Source of the DNA: Ignatzschineria rhizosphaerae | GTDB lineage: Bacteria > Pseudomonadota > Gammaproteobacteria > Cardiobacteriales > Wohlfahrtiimonadaceae | Direction: 5' to 3' | Assembly (NCBI RefSeq): GCF_022655595.1 | Contig: NZ_CP093379.1 | Coordinates: 1,360,501-1,424,500 of the forward strand | DNA length: 64,000 nucleotides | Part shown: positions 38,347 through 47,827 of the stretch, piece after piece | Numbering within the stretch: position 1 is the first letter of the stretch | Layout: each line of letters starts with the position of its first letter | Translations under genes and position numbers: made by a program | Notes under the pieces: generated by a model | What the model was told of the DNA's origin: nothing | Seen by the model: the letters and a program-made list of their open reading frames with translations, nothing else | The model's database searches: none

Positions 38347-38393
38347 CTCTCATAAATGTGATTTTAAGCACACCCCTATAGAAGCATTACGAA

Positions 38394-41381
38394 CTAAAAT
38401 TTGATATTAAACCCAACACGAATGGTTCTTCCCGGCGCTGGGAAATGGGATCTTGTTAAAGGGTCGAGATAATATTGATTCGTGAGGTTTGTTGCCACAA
38501 CTTCCATTGTGGTTGTTTCGTCAATCGCATAATTGACCCAAGCATCGAGCGTTGTTGCTTTACTCCAATGAACGGGCACATTTGTCTGCCAAGGTGCGAT
38601 ATCCCCAAAGTTCTCTTTATCGGTATTTTTAGAACCTGCATGATGCAAAATCCTTGTACCGACTTCTAATTTATTATCCATAAACCGCCCACCCATTGTG
38701 AGATTAAGGGCATATTTTGGCGGCGTCATATTACGTAGATAGCTATTGTAAAAACCATCTTTTACGCAAGAAGAGATCCTGCCGTAATAAGGATCCATTG
38801 AGATTGCTGTAGAGTTATCACAAACCTCATTTTTTAAGAAATAAGAAGCACTAAAGTCGGCAAAAAAGCGGCCATTATCATAGCGGCTCTGAATCTCTAA
38901 TCCTTCAATCACCTGTTTATCAATATTTCTTAAAGAGAAGAACTGATCACGATCAATCACATCTTTAATGCTATTTCTAAACCAAGCAATCTTCACATCG
39001 GCAAAGCGATCAGCACCTAGTAACGCACTAAAATCATGTACATAACCAATCTCAATATTCGTTCCTTTTTCTGGCTTTAATCCTGTTCCTAGATAAATAG
39101 GATTTGCCGAGAAACCGACTGTAGATTCAAACATACTTGGCATTCTCTGTGTTTTAGCATAACGCGCATAAACTCTTGCTTCATCGGTAATCCAAGCGGT
39201 TGCAGAGATCACAGGTTGCCATGTACCGCTATTGCCTTGTTTTGGAACTTCAGCAAATGGATCCCCTACAAATGGACGGTTCGTATGGGTATAACCATTA
39301 TTTTCTGGGGCTTTACCACCGATACTTGCAATCTCCCCATTCATAAAGGGATTATCTTCTGCATGGAATTTCCCGTCTTCACGGACATACCATGTTTTAT
39401 TACCTGAGATCGTTGCCGTATTAGGGTCAAAGAACATCGGAACTTTCGCATCAATCCCTTTTGCCGCTAACTCATTATTATAGCTTTGTATAAAATCTCG
39501 GTAATCCATCATCGCCTGTCTTCTAAGCGCTGAATCATCACTATTTCTCCCTGCTTCAAATTTTGCATGTGCATCAAGAAGATCTTGTGTTGGCTCTAAA
39601 GCATAAGTTAAAAGCAAGCCTGGATCGCCTTTACTTGCATAAGCATTATTTCTCGCTCGGCGCTGCTTATTTAACTGCTCATCATAAGAAGAATAACCTT
39701 CTTTTTGCATTCCGGCGCTAATCTCTAACCAAGAAAGCGGACGCCAATCAAAGTTAAAGCGCATATTCCACTCTTTACGCCAGCCTTCACGGGGAATGGT
39801 CCTAAAGGAGTAGCCTTGAACTTCTTTCGGATCTAAGTACCAGATATCGTTTGATTTTAACGTTTCATATTGATAGCTTCCGCCAACCGTTAAATCAAGA
39901 TTCTCTGTTAACTCCATGCGATTACTCGTGGTAATCCCCCAGCGGCGGTTATCTGAGTTGGTTAAAGAGGTATTGCGCCATTTACCGGCAAGCTCAGGGT
40001 GAAGCATACTGCTATAAAACTCACGAGGATATCCGCCTGAAGTATGAGTATCTAAAATAGTTTTTGTACCCCAAAGATTGGTTTCTAAATCAATATAAGG
40101 GTTGTCAGGATTCCATTTATGATTCAAATACACCGCCGTTGTCTTCACTTTGCTTAAAGGCCACTGCGGGAATTTACCAACGACTTGCTGACGTACATAA
40201 TCCTTTAAAGGGTTCTCTGGGGAGGTATTTAAAAGATGGTCTAAATCTGAAAGGTGATTGGCAACCCTTGATGGCATAATCTCCCCATATTTCCCCCAAG
40301 TATGACGAAGTCCAAGCTCTAAAACCTGATCCTCTGTCGGGCGCCATGTCCCTTTCACTAAGATCGATTGCATCTCATTAGAGGTATTAGGCACTTCGCT
40401 TCCTGGCTTATAAACATCGGCAAGATGCTTAGTATAGTTATCCCAGAAATCTTTACGCTCATCGGCATTCTCTTTGTTATATTCGCCTCCGGAATATTTA
40501 CTAGCGCCATTTTTCCCAGAGAAATGATTCCCTTTTTTCCGGTAAACATAGACTCCTAAAAGGTCAAAGTTATTCCATTTTTTACCAGCAGCAATACGAA
40601 AGGCATTATCATCCCCAAAGCTATTTTGCCCACTGGTTCTCGGCGTCACAGAGACTGCATTATCATAAAACGAGAAGAGATAAGGAACATAGCCAGTCCC
40701 TAAAACATCAGGCAGCGGTGCGTTAATATCGGGCATATTAGGCTTTTTAGAGTTATTGCTTCCTTCAACCTTAAGATCAATTCCCCAATCTTTATCTTCC
40801 CCGACAATATCGTTAATTCCTAATGTCGTAATTGCAACAGCGCCGCCCACTGAACTATTAATGCCTCGGCTTAATCCAGGGCCTTTCTCAACTGTCATCC
40901 CCCCAATTAACATCGGATCAATATAGTTACGGTTATTCGCACCGGCATAACCTCGCCATACAGTAATGGCTTGCTCAGTACCATCAATGGTTACCGGCAC
41001 TCTTCCTTGCCCTTGAATCCCTCGAACGTTAGGATCTAGTGCACCACTATTACGAGCATCCCCACTATTAACACCCACCATTCCTTTAAAGACATCCGCC
41101 GGCACGGCGCCTTTAAAGCGCTCGACTTCCTCCTTATCTCGATAAACGGAGGAGATACTGCGATCATAAACCTGATCATGCTTGACCTCGTGGCTCTCAC
41201 TCTCCACTTTCGCAACGACTGTGACTTTTCCTAATCCTACCGTATTTTTACTCTCTTGTAAGATCTCTGAATCATCCCAATCCTCATCCCCTACCTCTTG
41301 TGCAAAGACAGTTGAAGTCACTAATACACAAGCGATAGCAAACGCGAGTGGTGTTAAACGATATCGATCTTTTGTCGACAT
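38394..41381 (-). CDS. TonB-dependent receptor C of the paralogue array (995 residues)
   Basis: This is the third member of the A-C subfamily. Signal peptide ends near TVFAQ-EV. The plug has DARNSGALDPNVRGIQGQGR and MTVEKGPGLSRGINSSVGGA. It shares with receptor A the post-plug PDINAPLPDVLGTGYVPYLF region and, like B, the ARVYARYAKTQRMPSMFEST region, so parts of it resemble different neighbours. The variable insert (about residues 570-710) contains EDGKFHAEDNPFMNG but otherwise differs. It ends LDPLTRSHFPAPGRTIRVGF. GGGAATTAAT precedes the ATG. Only 145 bases separate it from receptor D. Confidence 0.85.
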   Translation of the reverse strand: MSTKDRYRLTPLAFAIACVLVTSTVFAQEVGDEDWDDSEILQESKNTVGLGKVTVVAKVESESHEVKHDQVYDRSISSVYRDKEEVERFKGAVPADVFKGMVGVNSGDARNSGALDPNVRGIQGQGRVPVTIDGTEQAITVWRGYAGANNRNYIDPMLIGGMTVEKGPGLSRGINSSVGGAVAITTLGINDIVGEDKDWGIDLKVEGSNNSKKPNMPDINAPLPDVLGTGYVPYLFSFYDNAVSVTPRTSGQNSFGDDNAFRIAAGKKWNNFDLLGVYVYRKKGNHFSGKNGASKYSGGEYNKENADERKDFWDNYTKHLADVYKPGSEVPNTSNEMQSILVKGTWRPTEDQVLELGLRHTWGKYGEIMPSRVANHLSDLDHLLNTSPENPLKDYVRQQVVGKFPQWPLSKVKTTAVYLNHKWNPDNPYIDLETNLWGTKTILDTHTSGGYPREFYSSMLHPELAGKWRNTSLTNSDNRRWGITTSNRMELTENLDLTVGGSYQYETLKSNDIWYLDPKEVQGYSFRTIPREGWRKEWNMRFNFDWRPLSWLEISAGMQKEGYSSYDEQLNKQRRARNNAYASKGDPGLLLTYALEPTQDLLDAHAKFEAGRNSDDSALRRQAMMDYRDFIQSYNNELAAKGIDAKVPMFFDPNTATISGNKTWYVREDGKFHAEDNPFMNGEIASIGGKAPENNGYTHTNRPFVGDPFAEVPKQGNSGTWQPVISATAWITDEARVYARYAKTQRMPSMFESTVGFSANPIYLGTGLKPEKGTNIEIGYVHDFSALLGADRFADVKIAWFRNSIKDVIDRDQFFSLRNIDKQVIEGLEIQSRYDNGRFFADFSASYFLKNEVCDNSTAISMDPYYGRISSCVKDGFYNSYLRNMTPPKYALNLTMGGRFMDNKLEVGTRILHHAGSKNTDKENFGDIAPWQTNVPVHWSKATTLDAWVNYAIDETTTMEVVATNLTNQYYLDPLTRSHFPAPGRTIRVGFNIKF

Positions 41382-41423
41382 ATTAATTCCCTTTTATATT
41401 TTTATTTAATTTGATCAATAAAC

Positions 41424-41456
41424 CACTTATCATCAACCTGAGATTTGTGATAAGTG
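41424..41456. repeat. Perfect 9-base inverted repeat between receptors C and D
   Basis: CACTTATCA (41424-41432) and TGATAAGTG (41448-41456) are exact inverted copies 15 bases apart. The U-tract on the D side is poor, so this may be an operator for receptor C (43 bases upstream of its start) rather than a terminator of D. Confidence 0.6.
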
Positions 41457-41526
41457 TGTAAAACAGGCTCTTTTCAAAAAAAGAGATTTAAGTTATCCAA
41501 AATGAGTCATCATTTAAGAAAAATAG

Positions 41527-44415
41527 TTACAGCTTGCCTTGTAGCCCAATACGGAAAGTTCTTCCCGGCGCCGGCATAAAGGAGCGCGTCAGCGGATCGA
41601 TGTAATAGCGATTCGTTAAGTTCTGTGCTGAGAAAGTCATTGTCAGATTTCTATCAATCTTGTACTTCAAATTCGCATCAATAATTAAGGCTGAGTTCCA
41701 ACGAATCGGATTATTATCCATCCCTTGTAACTTGCCACTTTGGAACATTGCTTCTTCCTGACCATTACGCGCCTTACTGTGATAATTAAAATCACTACTA
41801 ACTTCTAACTGATCCCCAAAGAACTTCCCGCCTACTGATAAGTTCACGCTATATTTAGGCACCATGCTGGTTCTTAAAAAACCATTGGGGAATCCGCCAT
41901 CGACACAAGTTGGGAATCCACCTGTGGGGTCAAGAGCCATCGCAGAAGATTCATCACAGGTTTTATTTTTAAGATTGTAATTAACGCCAATATTTGCAAA
42001 ATATTTCTCATTAGCAAAACGCGCTTGAAGCTCTACCCCCTTAGAGCGCTGCTCATCAATTTGGGAAATAAACATATAAGCATCACGCTCAATCACATCA
42101 TTGAGCTTCATATCGTAATAACTCAATTTCACATCTGCCGCTTGGACATTAGGAAGCCATGAGAGATCGTAGATATAACCCACTTCAAAGTTACGAGAAC
42201 GCTCTGGCTTTAAATTGACATAATCACGAACGCCGGTGGTAAAACCTACCGTATCTTCAAACATGCTTGGGAATCTTTTATCTTCAGCATAACGGGCATA
42301 AACACGAGAATAATCGGTCATCTCCCAACCAATTGAAAATACCGGTGACCAAGCATGCCCTGATTTACGTTTCACAGGTGCAAAACGATTTTCCAGCCTT
42401 CCTAAATCAACTTTCTCATTAGTAAAATAAGTATAACGATCGACCTCTTCGCCGGTAACGGGGTTAATCACTTTTTCACTAGGAATCGTGCCGTTAAGGT
42501 GCGGGTTATCTGCAACATAATAACGTCCATCTTCGCGTTGGGAATAGAGATGCTTCTCGCGAATTTTTCCTTTATTGCCGGTAATTGCTTCCTTTAATTG
42601 ATAATACTTTGTCCACTCATCTCGATGCGCCATAGACCACTCCATCTGTTCTTGGGGCGTCATATTTTGGTGCATATTCTCGGTTTTTTGGTAAAAATCG
42701 TACTCATCTTGGCTCACGACACGATCGTAAATCATATTAAAAGCATTCACATTTTTACGCTCAAACTCAGAATCTTGATTGCGACGCCCTTCTGCTAATC
42801 GATCATCAAATGAAGAGTAAGAATTTCGTTTAACGCCGGCATTAATCGTAACGCTTGGAATCGGTTTCCACTCAAAGTTAAACATCAAGCTCGTGGCTCT
42901 ACGGCGCCCTTCTCGAGTTTTAGTATCTGAGCGTAGCTTCTCTTTTTGATAATCAATGCCGGCGGTGAATTTGAGATTATCCATTATCTGCATCGTATTA
43001 TTGGCGGTAATACCCCAGCGAGTATCTCTAGCGTGCGCAAGTGAAGTATTTTTATAAAGATGCGTTTTATCATCCCATTCGCATTTAGAGACATCTTCTG
43101 TATTTAAGCGGCACCAATCCCACATCCAGTCAGTTGTTTCTAAATCAAAAACATAACCTGGACCTGTATAAGTATTACTATTAGTGATAGTCCGCCAAAC
43201 ATTAATATTAGTATCAATCCACTGATTATCTTCAGGGTTCCATTTATATTGCGCACTATAGGCTCTTTGATTAATCTTCCCAATCGGCCATTGCTGAATT
43301 CCCCCATCGGAATAACGCATAATACGAGATGGCATCAGTTCACCATGCTCTATTAAACTATGCCTTGCGGTAAATAAAAGGCGCTGATCTTCCGGAAGAT
43401 ACCACGTATTTTTAAGTAAAAAGGAGCGGTTTGTACTGGAAGTATTAAGCACTTCTGAGCCCGGAGCATAAGTATCTGCCACATTTGGCATATAGACATT
43501 GCCATCAGTACTCTCACTATAATAACCTGCGGCACCATGCTTTCCTGAGTAGTAGTTACCTTGTTTGCGATAACTCACCGCCGCTAAAAGGTCAAAAATC
43601 TCCCCACGATACCCAGCAGCAATACGCGCAGATCCATCTCTTAGATTAAACCAATCTGAATCACTGCCGCGCGTTTTAGGATCACGTAATAAATTAGGAT
43701 GCGTTTCTACTCTACCCCCAATTTTATCTGGGTCATTTCGATAATCTTGCCCAATCGGTGAGAGATCTGGCAGTCTGGGTTTTGTCGTATTCGTGCTCGT
43801 ATCAATCTGATAATCAATCCCAAACTTCTGATCGAATGGCACCACATCATCAATGCTGATGGTCTTCATCGCAACACCACCACCGACAGAGGTTTTCACA
43901 TCAGTTGATAATGTGCCACCTTTTTCAACTGTAATACTACTAATCAGGCTTGGATCTAAATAGTTACGGTTACTAACACCCATATAACCGCGGTAAACAG
44001 AGATACTCTGCTCAGTTCCATCAATGGTTACAGGCACGCGCCCTTGCCCTTGAATCCCACGAATATTCACATCAATGGCCCCACTATTTCGGGAGTCGCC
44101 ACTATAAACACCGGTCATCCCTTTTAAAATATCAGCAGCGGATTTGCCTTTATGACGCTCAATCTCTTCTCTTCCACGATAAACAGAAGACATATTGGCG
44201 TTATAAACCTCATCGTAACCTTGAGCATCATTAGCACCTTCTTCAGATTGGGCACGAACCAAAATGCGCCCTAACTCAATGGCTTCTATACTCTCCTTTT
44301 GGAGATTTTCAGAAGCTGAATCTATCGAATCATCTGCAAAAGCTGCTTGCACTGACAATAGACAAATAACCGCAATAGCCAATGGATGCAGTCGGCATTT
44401 CCCCATCGATGACAT
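41527..44415 (-). CDS. TonB-dependent receptor D of the paralogue array (962 residues)
   Basis: This is the first of the D-F subfamily. Signal peptide ends at AAFA-DD (residue 28). The plug (about residues 65-190) has RNSGAIDVNIRGIQGQGRVP and TVEKGGTLSTDVKTSVGGGV. The barrel closes with PLTRSFMPAPGRTFRIGLQG, ending in Leu. A Cys pair at 435 and 445 (CRLNTEDVSKC) is specific to this subfamily. A second pair (CDESSAM and PTCVDGG) is shared by all six. The insert at about 541-680 contains REDGRYYVADNPHLNG. AGGGAATAAA precedes the ATG. The 100-base upstream module is nearly the same as that of receptor E. Confidence 0.85.
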   Translation of the reverse strand: MSSMGKCRLHPLAIAVICLLSVQAAFADDSIDSASENLQKESIEAIELGRILVRAQSEEGANDAQGYDEVYNANMSSVYRGREEIERHKGKSAADILKGMTGVYSGDSRNSGAIDVNIRGIQGQGRVPVTIDGTEQSISVYRGYMGVSNRNYLDPSLISSITVEKGGTLSTDVKTSVGGGVAMKTISIDDVVPFDQKFGIDYQIDTSTNTTKPRLPDLSPIGQDYRNDPDKIGGRVETHPNLLRDPKTRGSDSDWFNLRDGSARIAAGYRGEIFDLLAAVSYRKQGNYYSGKHGAAGYYSESTDGNVYMPNVADTYAPGSEVLNTSSTNRSFLLKNTWYLPEDQRLLFTARHSLIEHGELMPSRIMRYSDGGIQQWPIGKINQRAYSAQYKWNPEDNQWIDTNINVWRTITNSNTYTGPGYVFDLETTDWMWDWCRLNTEDVSKCEWDDKTHLYKNTSLAHARDTRWGITANNTMQIMDNLKFTAGIDYQKEKLRSDTKTREGRRRATSLMFNFEWKPIPSVTINAGVKRNSYSSFDDRLAEGRRNQDSEFERKNVNAFNMIYDRVVSQDEYDFYQKTENMHQNMTPQEQMEWSMAHRDEWTKYYQLKEAITGNKGKIREKHLYSQREDGRYYVADNPHLNGTIPSEKVINPVTGEEVDRYTYFTNEKVDLGRLENRFAPVKRKSGHAWSPVFSIGWEMTDYSRVYARYAEDKRFPSMFEDTVGFTTGVRDYVNLKPERSRNFEVGYIYDLSWLPNVQAADVKLSYYDMKLNDVIERDAYMFISQIDEQRSKGVELQARFANEKYFANIGVNYNLKNKTCDESSAMALDPTGGFPTCVDGGFPNGFLRTSMVPKYSVNLSVGGKFFGDQLEVSSDFNYHSKARNGQEEAMFQSGKLQGMDNNPIRWNSALIIDANLKYKIDRNLTMTFSAQNLTNRYYIDPLTRSFMPAPGRTFRIGLQGKL

Positions 44416-44438
44416 TTTATTCCCTTTTTAATGAACAA

Positions 44439-44538
44439 TATTTTAGATATGAAATTTTGAATAAAAAAATATTATCATAAGAGAATCCCATTAGCTAACA
44501 ATTCTCATTTAGATTTAACTTATATTTTCAATTGTTAA
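44439..44538 (-). promoter_or_regulatory. Duplicated promoter module with Fur-like boxes, copy at receptor D
   Basis: This stretch is almost base-for-base the same as 50790-50891 before receptor E. Its core, 44471-44509, has ATTATCATAAGAGAATC followed by CATTAGCTAACAATTCTCATT, which on the - strand reads as two adjoining Fur-like boxes. The rest of the 44416-44845 gap is AT-rich, with the terminator at 44748-44777. Confidence 0.6.
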
Positions 44539-44747
44539 TCTAACTCAATAAAAATCAACGATATATGGGAATATTTGTGATTCTTTATTCTAAAAAACTT
44601 TAGATTTAGAATAAAAAAATGTCATAAGTGCTTGTTAAAAAAAGTGCATAAAATAAAGGCTAGATCGCTAAAACAATAAACTTCAATTAACGGTTTAAAA
44701 TAACTTAAAATTTATGGATCAAAGTCATTGTATTTAATGAAAAATAA

Positions 44748-44777
44748 AAAAAGGCCGCTAATAATAGCGACCTTTTA
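44748..44777 (-). terminator. Terminator after the monooxygenase-esterase operon
   Basis: AAAGG..GCTA pairs with TAGC..CCTTT with two mismatches in the middle, and on the - strand T residues follow. It lies about 70 bases below the esterase stop. Confidence 0.65.
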
Positions 44778-44845
44778 GGGAAACAAATATTCCTTTAGCA
44801 TCTATACAAATGCCGATAACCCTATCAACGAGCGTTACCTCATTG

Positions 44846-45784
44846 TCATTTAAAATACTCTTTAATAAAATCACAAGCTTTGTGAATATAGTGTTCTCCC
44901 AATTTTATTGCTTTTGCCGATGTTAATATTCCATGCATCGTATCTGGCTGATGTTGATAAACCACATAATGCCCCTTCGTTATCAACTTTTGAGCATAAT
45001 AAACCCCTTCATCACATAAAGGATCTAAACCAACAGTCATGATAAATGTAGCAACATCAGATTGTAGATCCTCATAGTAAAGTGGGGATATTTGCGGATT
45101 AGCTGGATCTGTCTCTTTTGTTACATAATGATTGATAAACCATTCCATCGTCTTCTTGGATAACGGATATCCTTCTGCAAATCTTTCATAAGAGGGGCTA
45201 TCCATGATCGCAGTTGTCACTGGATAAAATAAGACCTCTGCTGCAATATGATAATCATTACTCTTATTAAATTGATGCGCTAATATTGTTGCTAAATTTC
45301 CTCCCGCACTATCTCCCATCACAATAATCGACGTTGTTTCTATCTGAAGCAGCTCTCCCTCTTGCCCAAGCCATAGCAAAGCATCGATACAATCATGTAA
45401 GGGATAAGGAAATGGGTACTCCGGCGCCAAGCGATAATCGACGGCAATCACTGAATACTGCGTCTCTTTAGCCACTCGCCGGCAGATAGAATCATGGGTT
45501 TCTAAATCCCCAATAACCCAACCACCACCATGCATAAAGAGTATTCCTGGACTCTTTTCATGAGCATTTTCCCTTGGCTCATAAATTCGTACCGTTATTT
45601 GATTTCCATCTCTTACTGTAATTTGCCGATCTTTCACCGAATGAATCTTATCAGGCTCTAAATCTCCAGTATTATTTTGAACGTAAACATCTCTAGCATC
45701 TTGAACAGATAAGATCTCTATCCCTTGCCCACCCGCTTCCTTAAAAGCTTGTAAGATAACTTGTGTATCTCGATCAACTCTCAT
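44846..45784 (-). CDS. Alpha/beta-hydrolase esterase of the HSL (lipase/esterase) family
   Basis: This is a 312-residue esterase. The oxyanion-hole motif HGGGWVIGDLETHD and the nucleophile elbow GDSAGGN, with the DYRLAPEYPFP segment between them, mark the hormone-sensitive-lipase branch. An Asp in TVGLDPLCDEG and a His in the MHGILTS segment complete the triad. The ATG at 45784 is chosen because AAGGGG lies just upstream and it clears the preceding gene. The longer frame to 45844 overlaps that gene by 50 bases. It follows the Baeyer-Villiger-type gene by 10 bases. An esterase beside such a monooxygenase would hydrolyse the ester it makes from a ketone. Confidence 0.88.
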   Translation of the reverse strand: MRVDRDTQVILQAFKEAGGQGIEILSVQDARDVYVQNNTGDLEPDKIHSVKDRQITVRDGNQITVRIYEPRENAHEKSPGILFMHGGGWVIGDLETHDSICRRVAKETQYSVIAVDYRLAPEYPFPYPLHDCIDALLWLGQEGELLQIETTSIIVMGDSAGGNLATILAHQFNKSNDYHIAAEVLFYPVTTAIMDSPSYERFAEGYPLSKKTMEWFINHYVTKETDPANPQISPLYYEDLQSDVATFIMTVGLDPLCDEGVYYAQKLITKGHYVVYQHQPDTMHGILTSAKAIKLGEHYIHKACDFIKEYFK

Positions 45785-45794
45785 CCTTTTCCCC

Positions 45795-47270
45795 TTAGAT
45801 TTGTGAAAAATCGGCAATATTGAAGGAGGCGACAGCGGCTTCATAATCTCTTACAGATCCTGACCAGTTGTTAATAATTTTACCTTCGGAATTTTTATAC
45901 CAGCTAGAACAAGAAGTTGAAAAAGCCGTTGTTTTTAAATCTTCCTGTAATTGCTCATTAAAGTCTTCATAAATTTTTTGATTAACGATAATACCCGCAA
46001 TATTAGATTGCTCCATCTCCTCAATCGCTTGAATAATATATTGTTGCTGCGCTTCTAACATTAATAAAATCGAACTATGATTTAAGTTGGTATTAGGCCC
46101 ATAAAGCAGAAACATATTAGGAAAATTAGGCACGGTTATCCCTAAATAAGCAGAAGCACCATCAACCCATAATTCAGATAAAGATGCGCCATTAAATCCC
46201 GTAATTTCTAAATTTCCATGGAAAGCGTGACTCTTAAAGCCTGTACCGAAAACTACCACATCTAAGGGATGTTTTTGACCATCTTTAGTGATAATTCCAT
46301 CTTCATAAAAAGCTTGAATAGGCTCTGTCTCAACCGTGACATTAGATCTTTGCAGGGTCGGATAATAATCACTTGTAATTAAAATTCGTTTACAGCCATA
46401 CTCATAAGCAGGAACTAACTTCTCTCTTAGCTTTGGATCTGTCACTGCGGTATTTAAATAATCCTTTGCTAATTGAATCGCTTTTTCTTGCGCCTTTGAG
46501 CCTTGTTTTAAAGAGAAAAAATTCTGTTCTTTAATATCATATAAGGCTTGTCTACTAGCTTTAAATAGCTCAGGATCATTAATAAACTCAGCAATATCCT
46601 CTTTTGAAAATGCAGTTTTCTCCCGAGGAATCACCCAGTTAGCTGAGCGCTGAAACACCGTTAGATGCTCAACTTTAGGCGCTATTTCCGGAATATATTG
46701 CACAGCACTTGCCGCTGCACCAATACTGCCAACTTTTTTATTTGTAAGATCTACAGAATGATCCCATCTTGCAGAATGAAAATATGTTCCTTTAAAAAGC
46801 TCAACCCCTTCAATATGAGGGAAATTAGGGATATTCAATTGCCCCCAAGCGGGAATAAAATAGTTCCCTGAAAAAGTTGTATCATTCTGTAAAGTAAAAT
46901 CCCACTGTTTCTCTTTGTCATCCCAGTAAGCTTTTGAGATCTCGGCATTTAAAACAATATGTTCTCGAAGATCAAATTTATCAACTAATTCATTCATATA
47001 ACGCATAAACTCAGCTTGACCCGCATAAGAGTTTGTTACGCGTAAATGAAGAAAAAAGGAGTAACAATAAAGATGGGATTCCACATCACACGCGGCGCCA
47101 GGATAGGTATTATCCCGCCAAACACCCCCAATATCTGACCCTTTTTCTAAAACAACAAAGTCATTGATTCCCGCCATTTTTAGCTGAGCAGCCATTCCAA
47201 GCCCACCAAATCCAGCGCCTAAAATGACAATTTTATGATGAGACTTATTCTTTAAATGATTCATAATCAT
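45795..47270 (-). CDS. FAD-dependent Baeyer-Villiger-type monooxygenase
   Basis: This is a 491-residue flavoprotein monooxygenase. It has the FAD Rossmann motif GAGFGG (residues 18-23), the block GGVWRDNTYPGAACDVESHLY (48-68) and the Baeyer-Villiger fingerprint FKGTYFHSARWD (159-170, pattern FxGxxxHxxxW). A second nucleotide site for NADPH is in VGSIGAAASAVQYIPE. These enzymes insert oxygen next to a ketone to give an ester or lactone. The ATG at 47270 or the one two codons later could be the start; GGGGG precedes both. With the esterase it forms a two-gene operon placed between two TonB receptors. The substrate is unknown. Confidence 0.88.
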   Translation of the reverse strand: MIMNHLKNKSHHKIVILGAGFGGLGMAAQLKMAGINDFVVLEKGSDIGGVWRDNTYPGAACDVESHLYCYSFFLHLRVTNSYAGQAEFMRYMNELVDKFDLREHIVLNAEISKAYWDDKEKQWDFTLQNDTTFSGNYFIPAWGQLNIPNFPHIEGVELFKGTYFHSARWDHSVDLTNKKVGSIGAAASAVQYIPEIAPKVEHLTVFQRSANWVIPREKTAFSKEDIAEFINDPELFKASRQALYDIKEQNFFSLKQGSKAQEKAIQLAKDYLNTAVTDPKLREKLVPAYEYGCKRILITSDYYPTLQRSNVTVETEPIQAFYEDGIITKDGQKHPLDVVVFGTGFKSHAFHGNLEITGFNGASLSELWVDGASAYLGITVPNFPNMFLLYGPNTNLNHSSILLMLEAQQQYIIQAIEEMEQSNIAGIIVNQKIYEDFNEQLQEDLKTTAFSTSCSSWYKNSEGKIINNWSGSVRDYEAAVASFNIADFSQI

Positions 47271-47307
47271 CCCCCAAGGTTTTTATATTTGGATCATTTC
47301 AACATCT

Positions 47308-47337
47308 CAATAGCAATAGCAATAGCAATAGCAATAG
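47308..47337. repeat. Hexanucleotide tandem repeat (CAATAG x5)
   Basis: Five perfect copies of CAATAG lie 38 bases upstream of the monooxygenase start. Such a tract can change length by slippage and alter promoter spacing. Confidence 0.85.
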
Positions 47338-47427
47338 ATCTTAAAATAATCTTTTCTTTAAATATCATCTGGGAGTTTTAGATCACTCAACAATAAAACA
47401 ATTCAAAACAAAATAGGAATCATAGAG

Positions 47428-47538
47428 ATGTCATATATCAAACTAACAACAAGCATCCTTATCTTCCTTTCATCATTTTTATCATTTTCATTATTCGTCT
47501 ATCCTTGCAATCAATATTACATCCATTACGGATAAACC
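47428..47538 (+). CDS. Possible 36-residue hydrophobic peptide, doubtful
   Basis: An ATG after AGGAATCATAGAG opens 36 codons giving MSYIKLTTSILIFLSSFLSF and then LFVYPCNQYYIHYG, a single hydrophobic segment. It is antisense-free and lies in the 47271-47827 gap. Nothing else supports it, and a random AT-rich frame could look the same. The rest of the gap holds the hexamer tract and the terminator below. Confidence 0.2.
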
Positions 47539-47741
47539 TACTCCCCCAGCCCTTTACTTGCCATACATTCTTCTGTGTATTTTCAAGAATTTAAGTAGGT
47601 AAAATATTTATCTACTTCCCTCTATTGATACCTATGAAAAATAATTAGTCAATATTTTTAACCATAAAATCAAAATCTTACCTATAAGTACAATTGTTTC
47701 AATTTAGCTTTAAAAGCGGCTCTTTCTCCGCTTGTAACGAC

Positions 47742-47770
47742 AAAAAAGCCCAAAATACTTTGGGCTTTTC
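47742..47770 (-). terminator. Terminator after receptor E
   Basis: AAAAGCCCAAA pairs exactly with TTTGGGCTTTT around ATAC, 58 bases below the receptor E stop. Confidence 0.88.
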
Positions 47771-47827
47771 GTATGATGATCATTGTTTAAAATATTTTTG
47801 TTTTCTTACTGAAAATTTTACTAGACT

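Noticed and set aside
47308-47337. CAATAG tract as a CRISPR-like array
   Set aside because: The units are 6 bases and contiguous with no spacers, so it is a simple tandem repeat.
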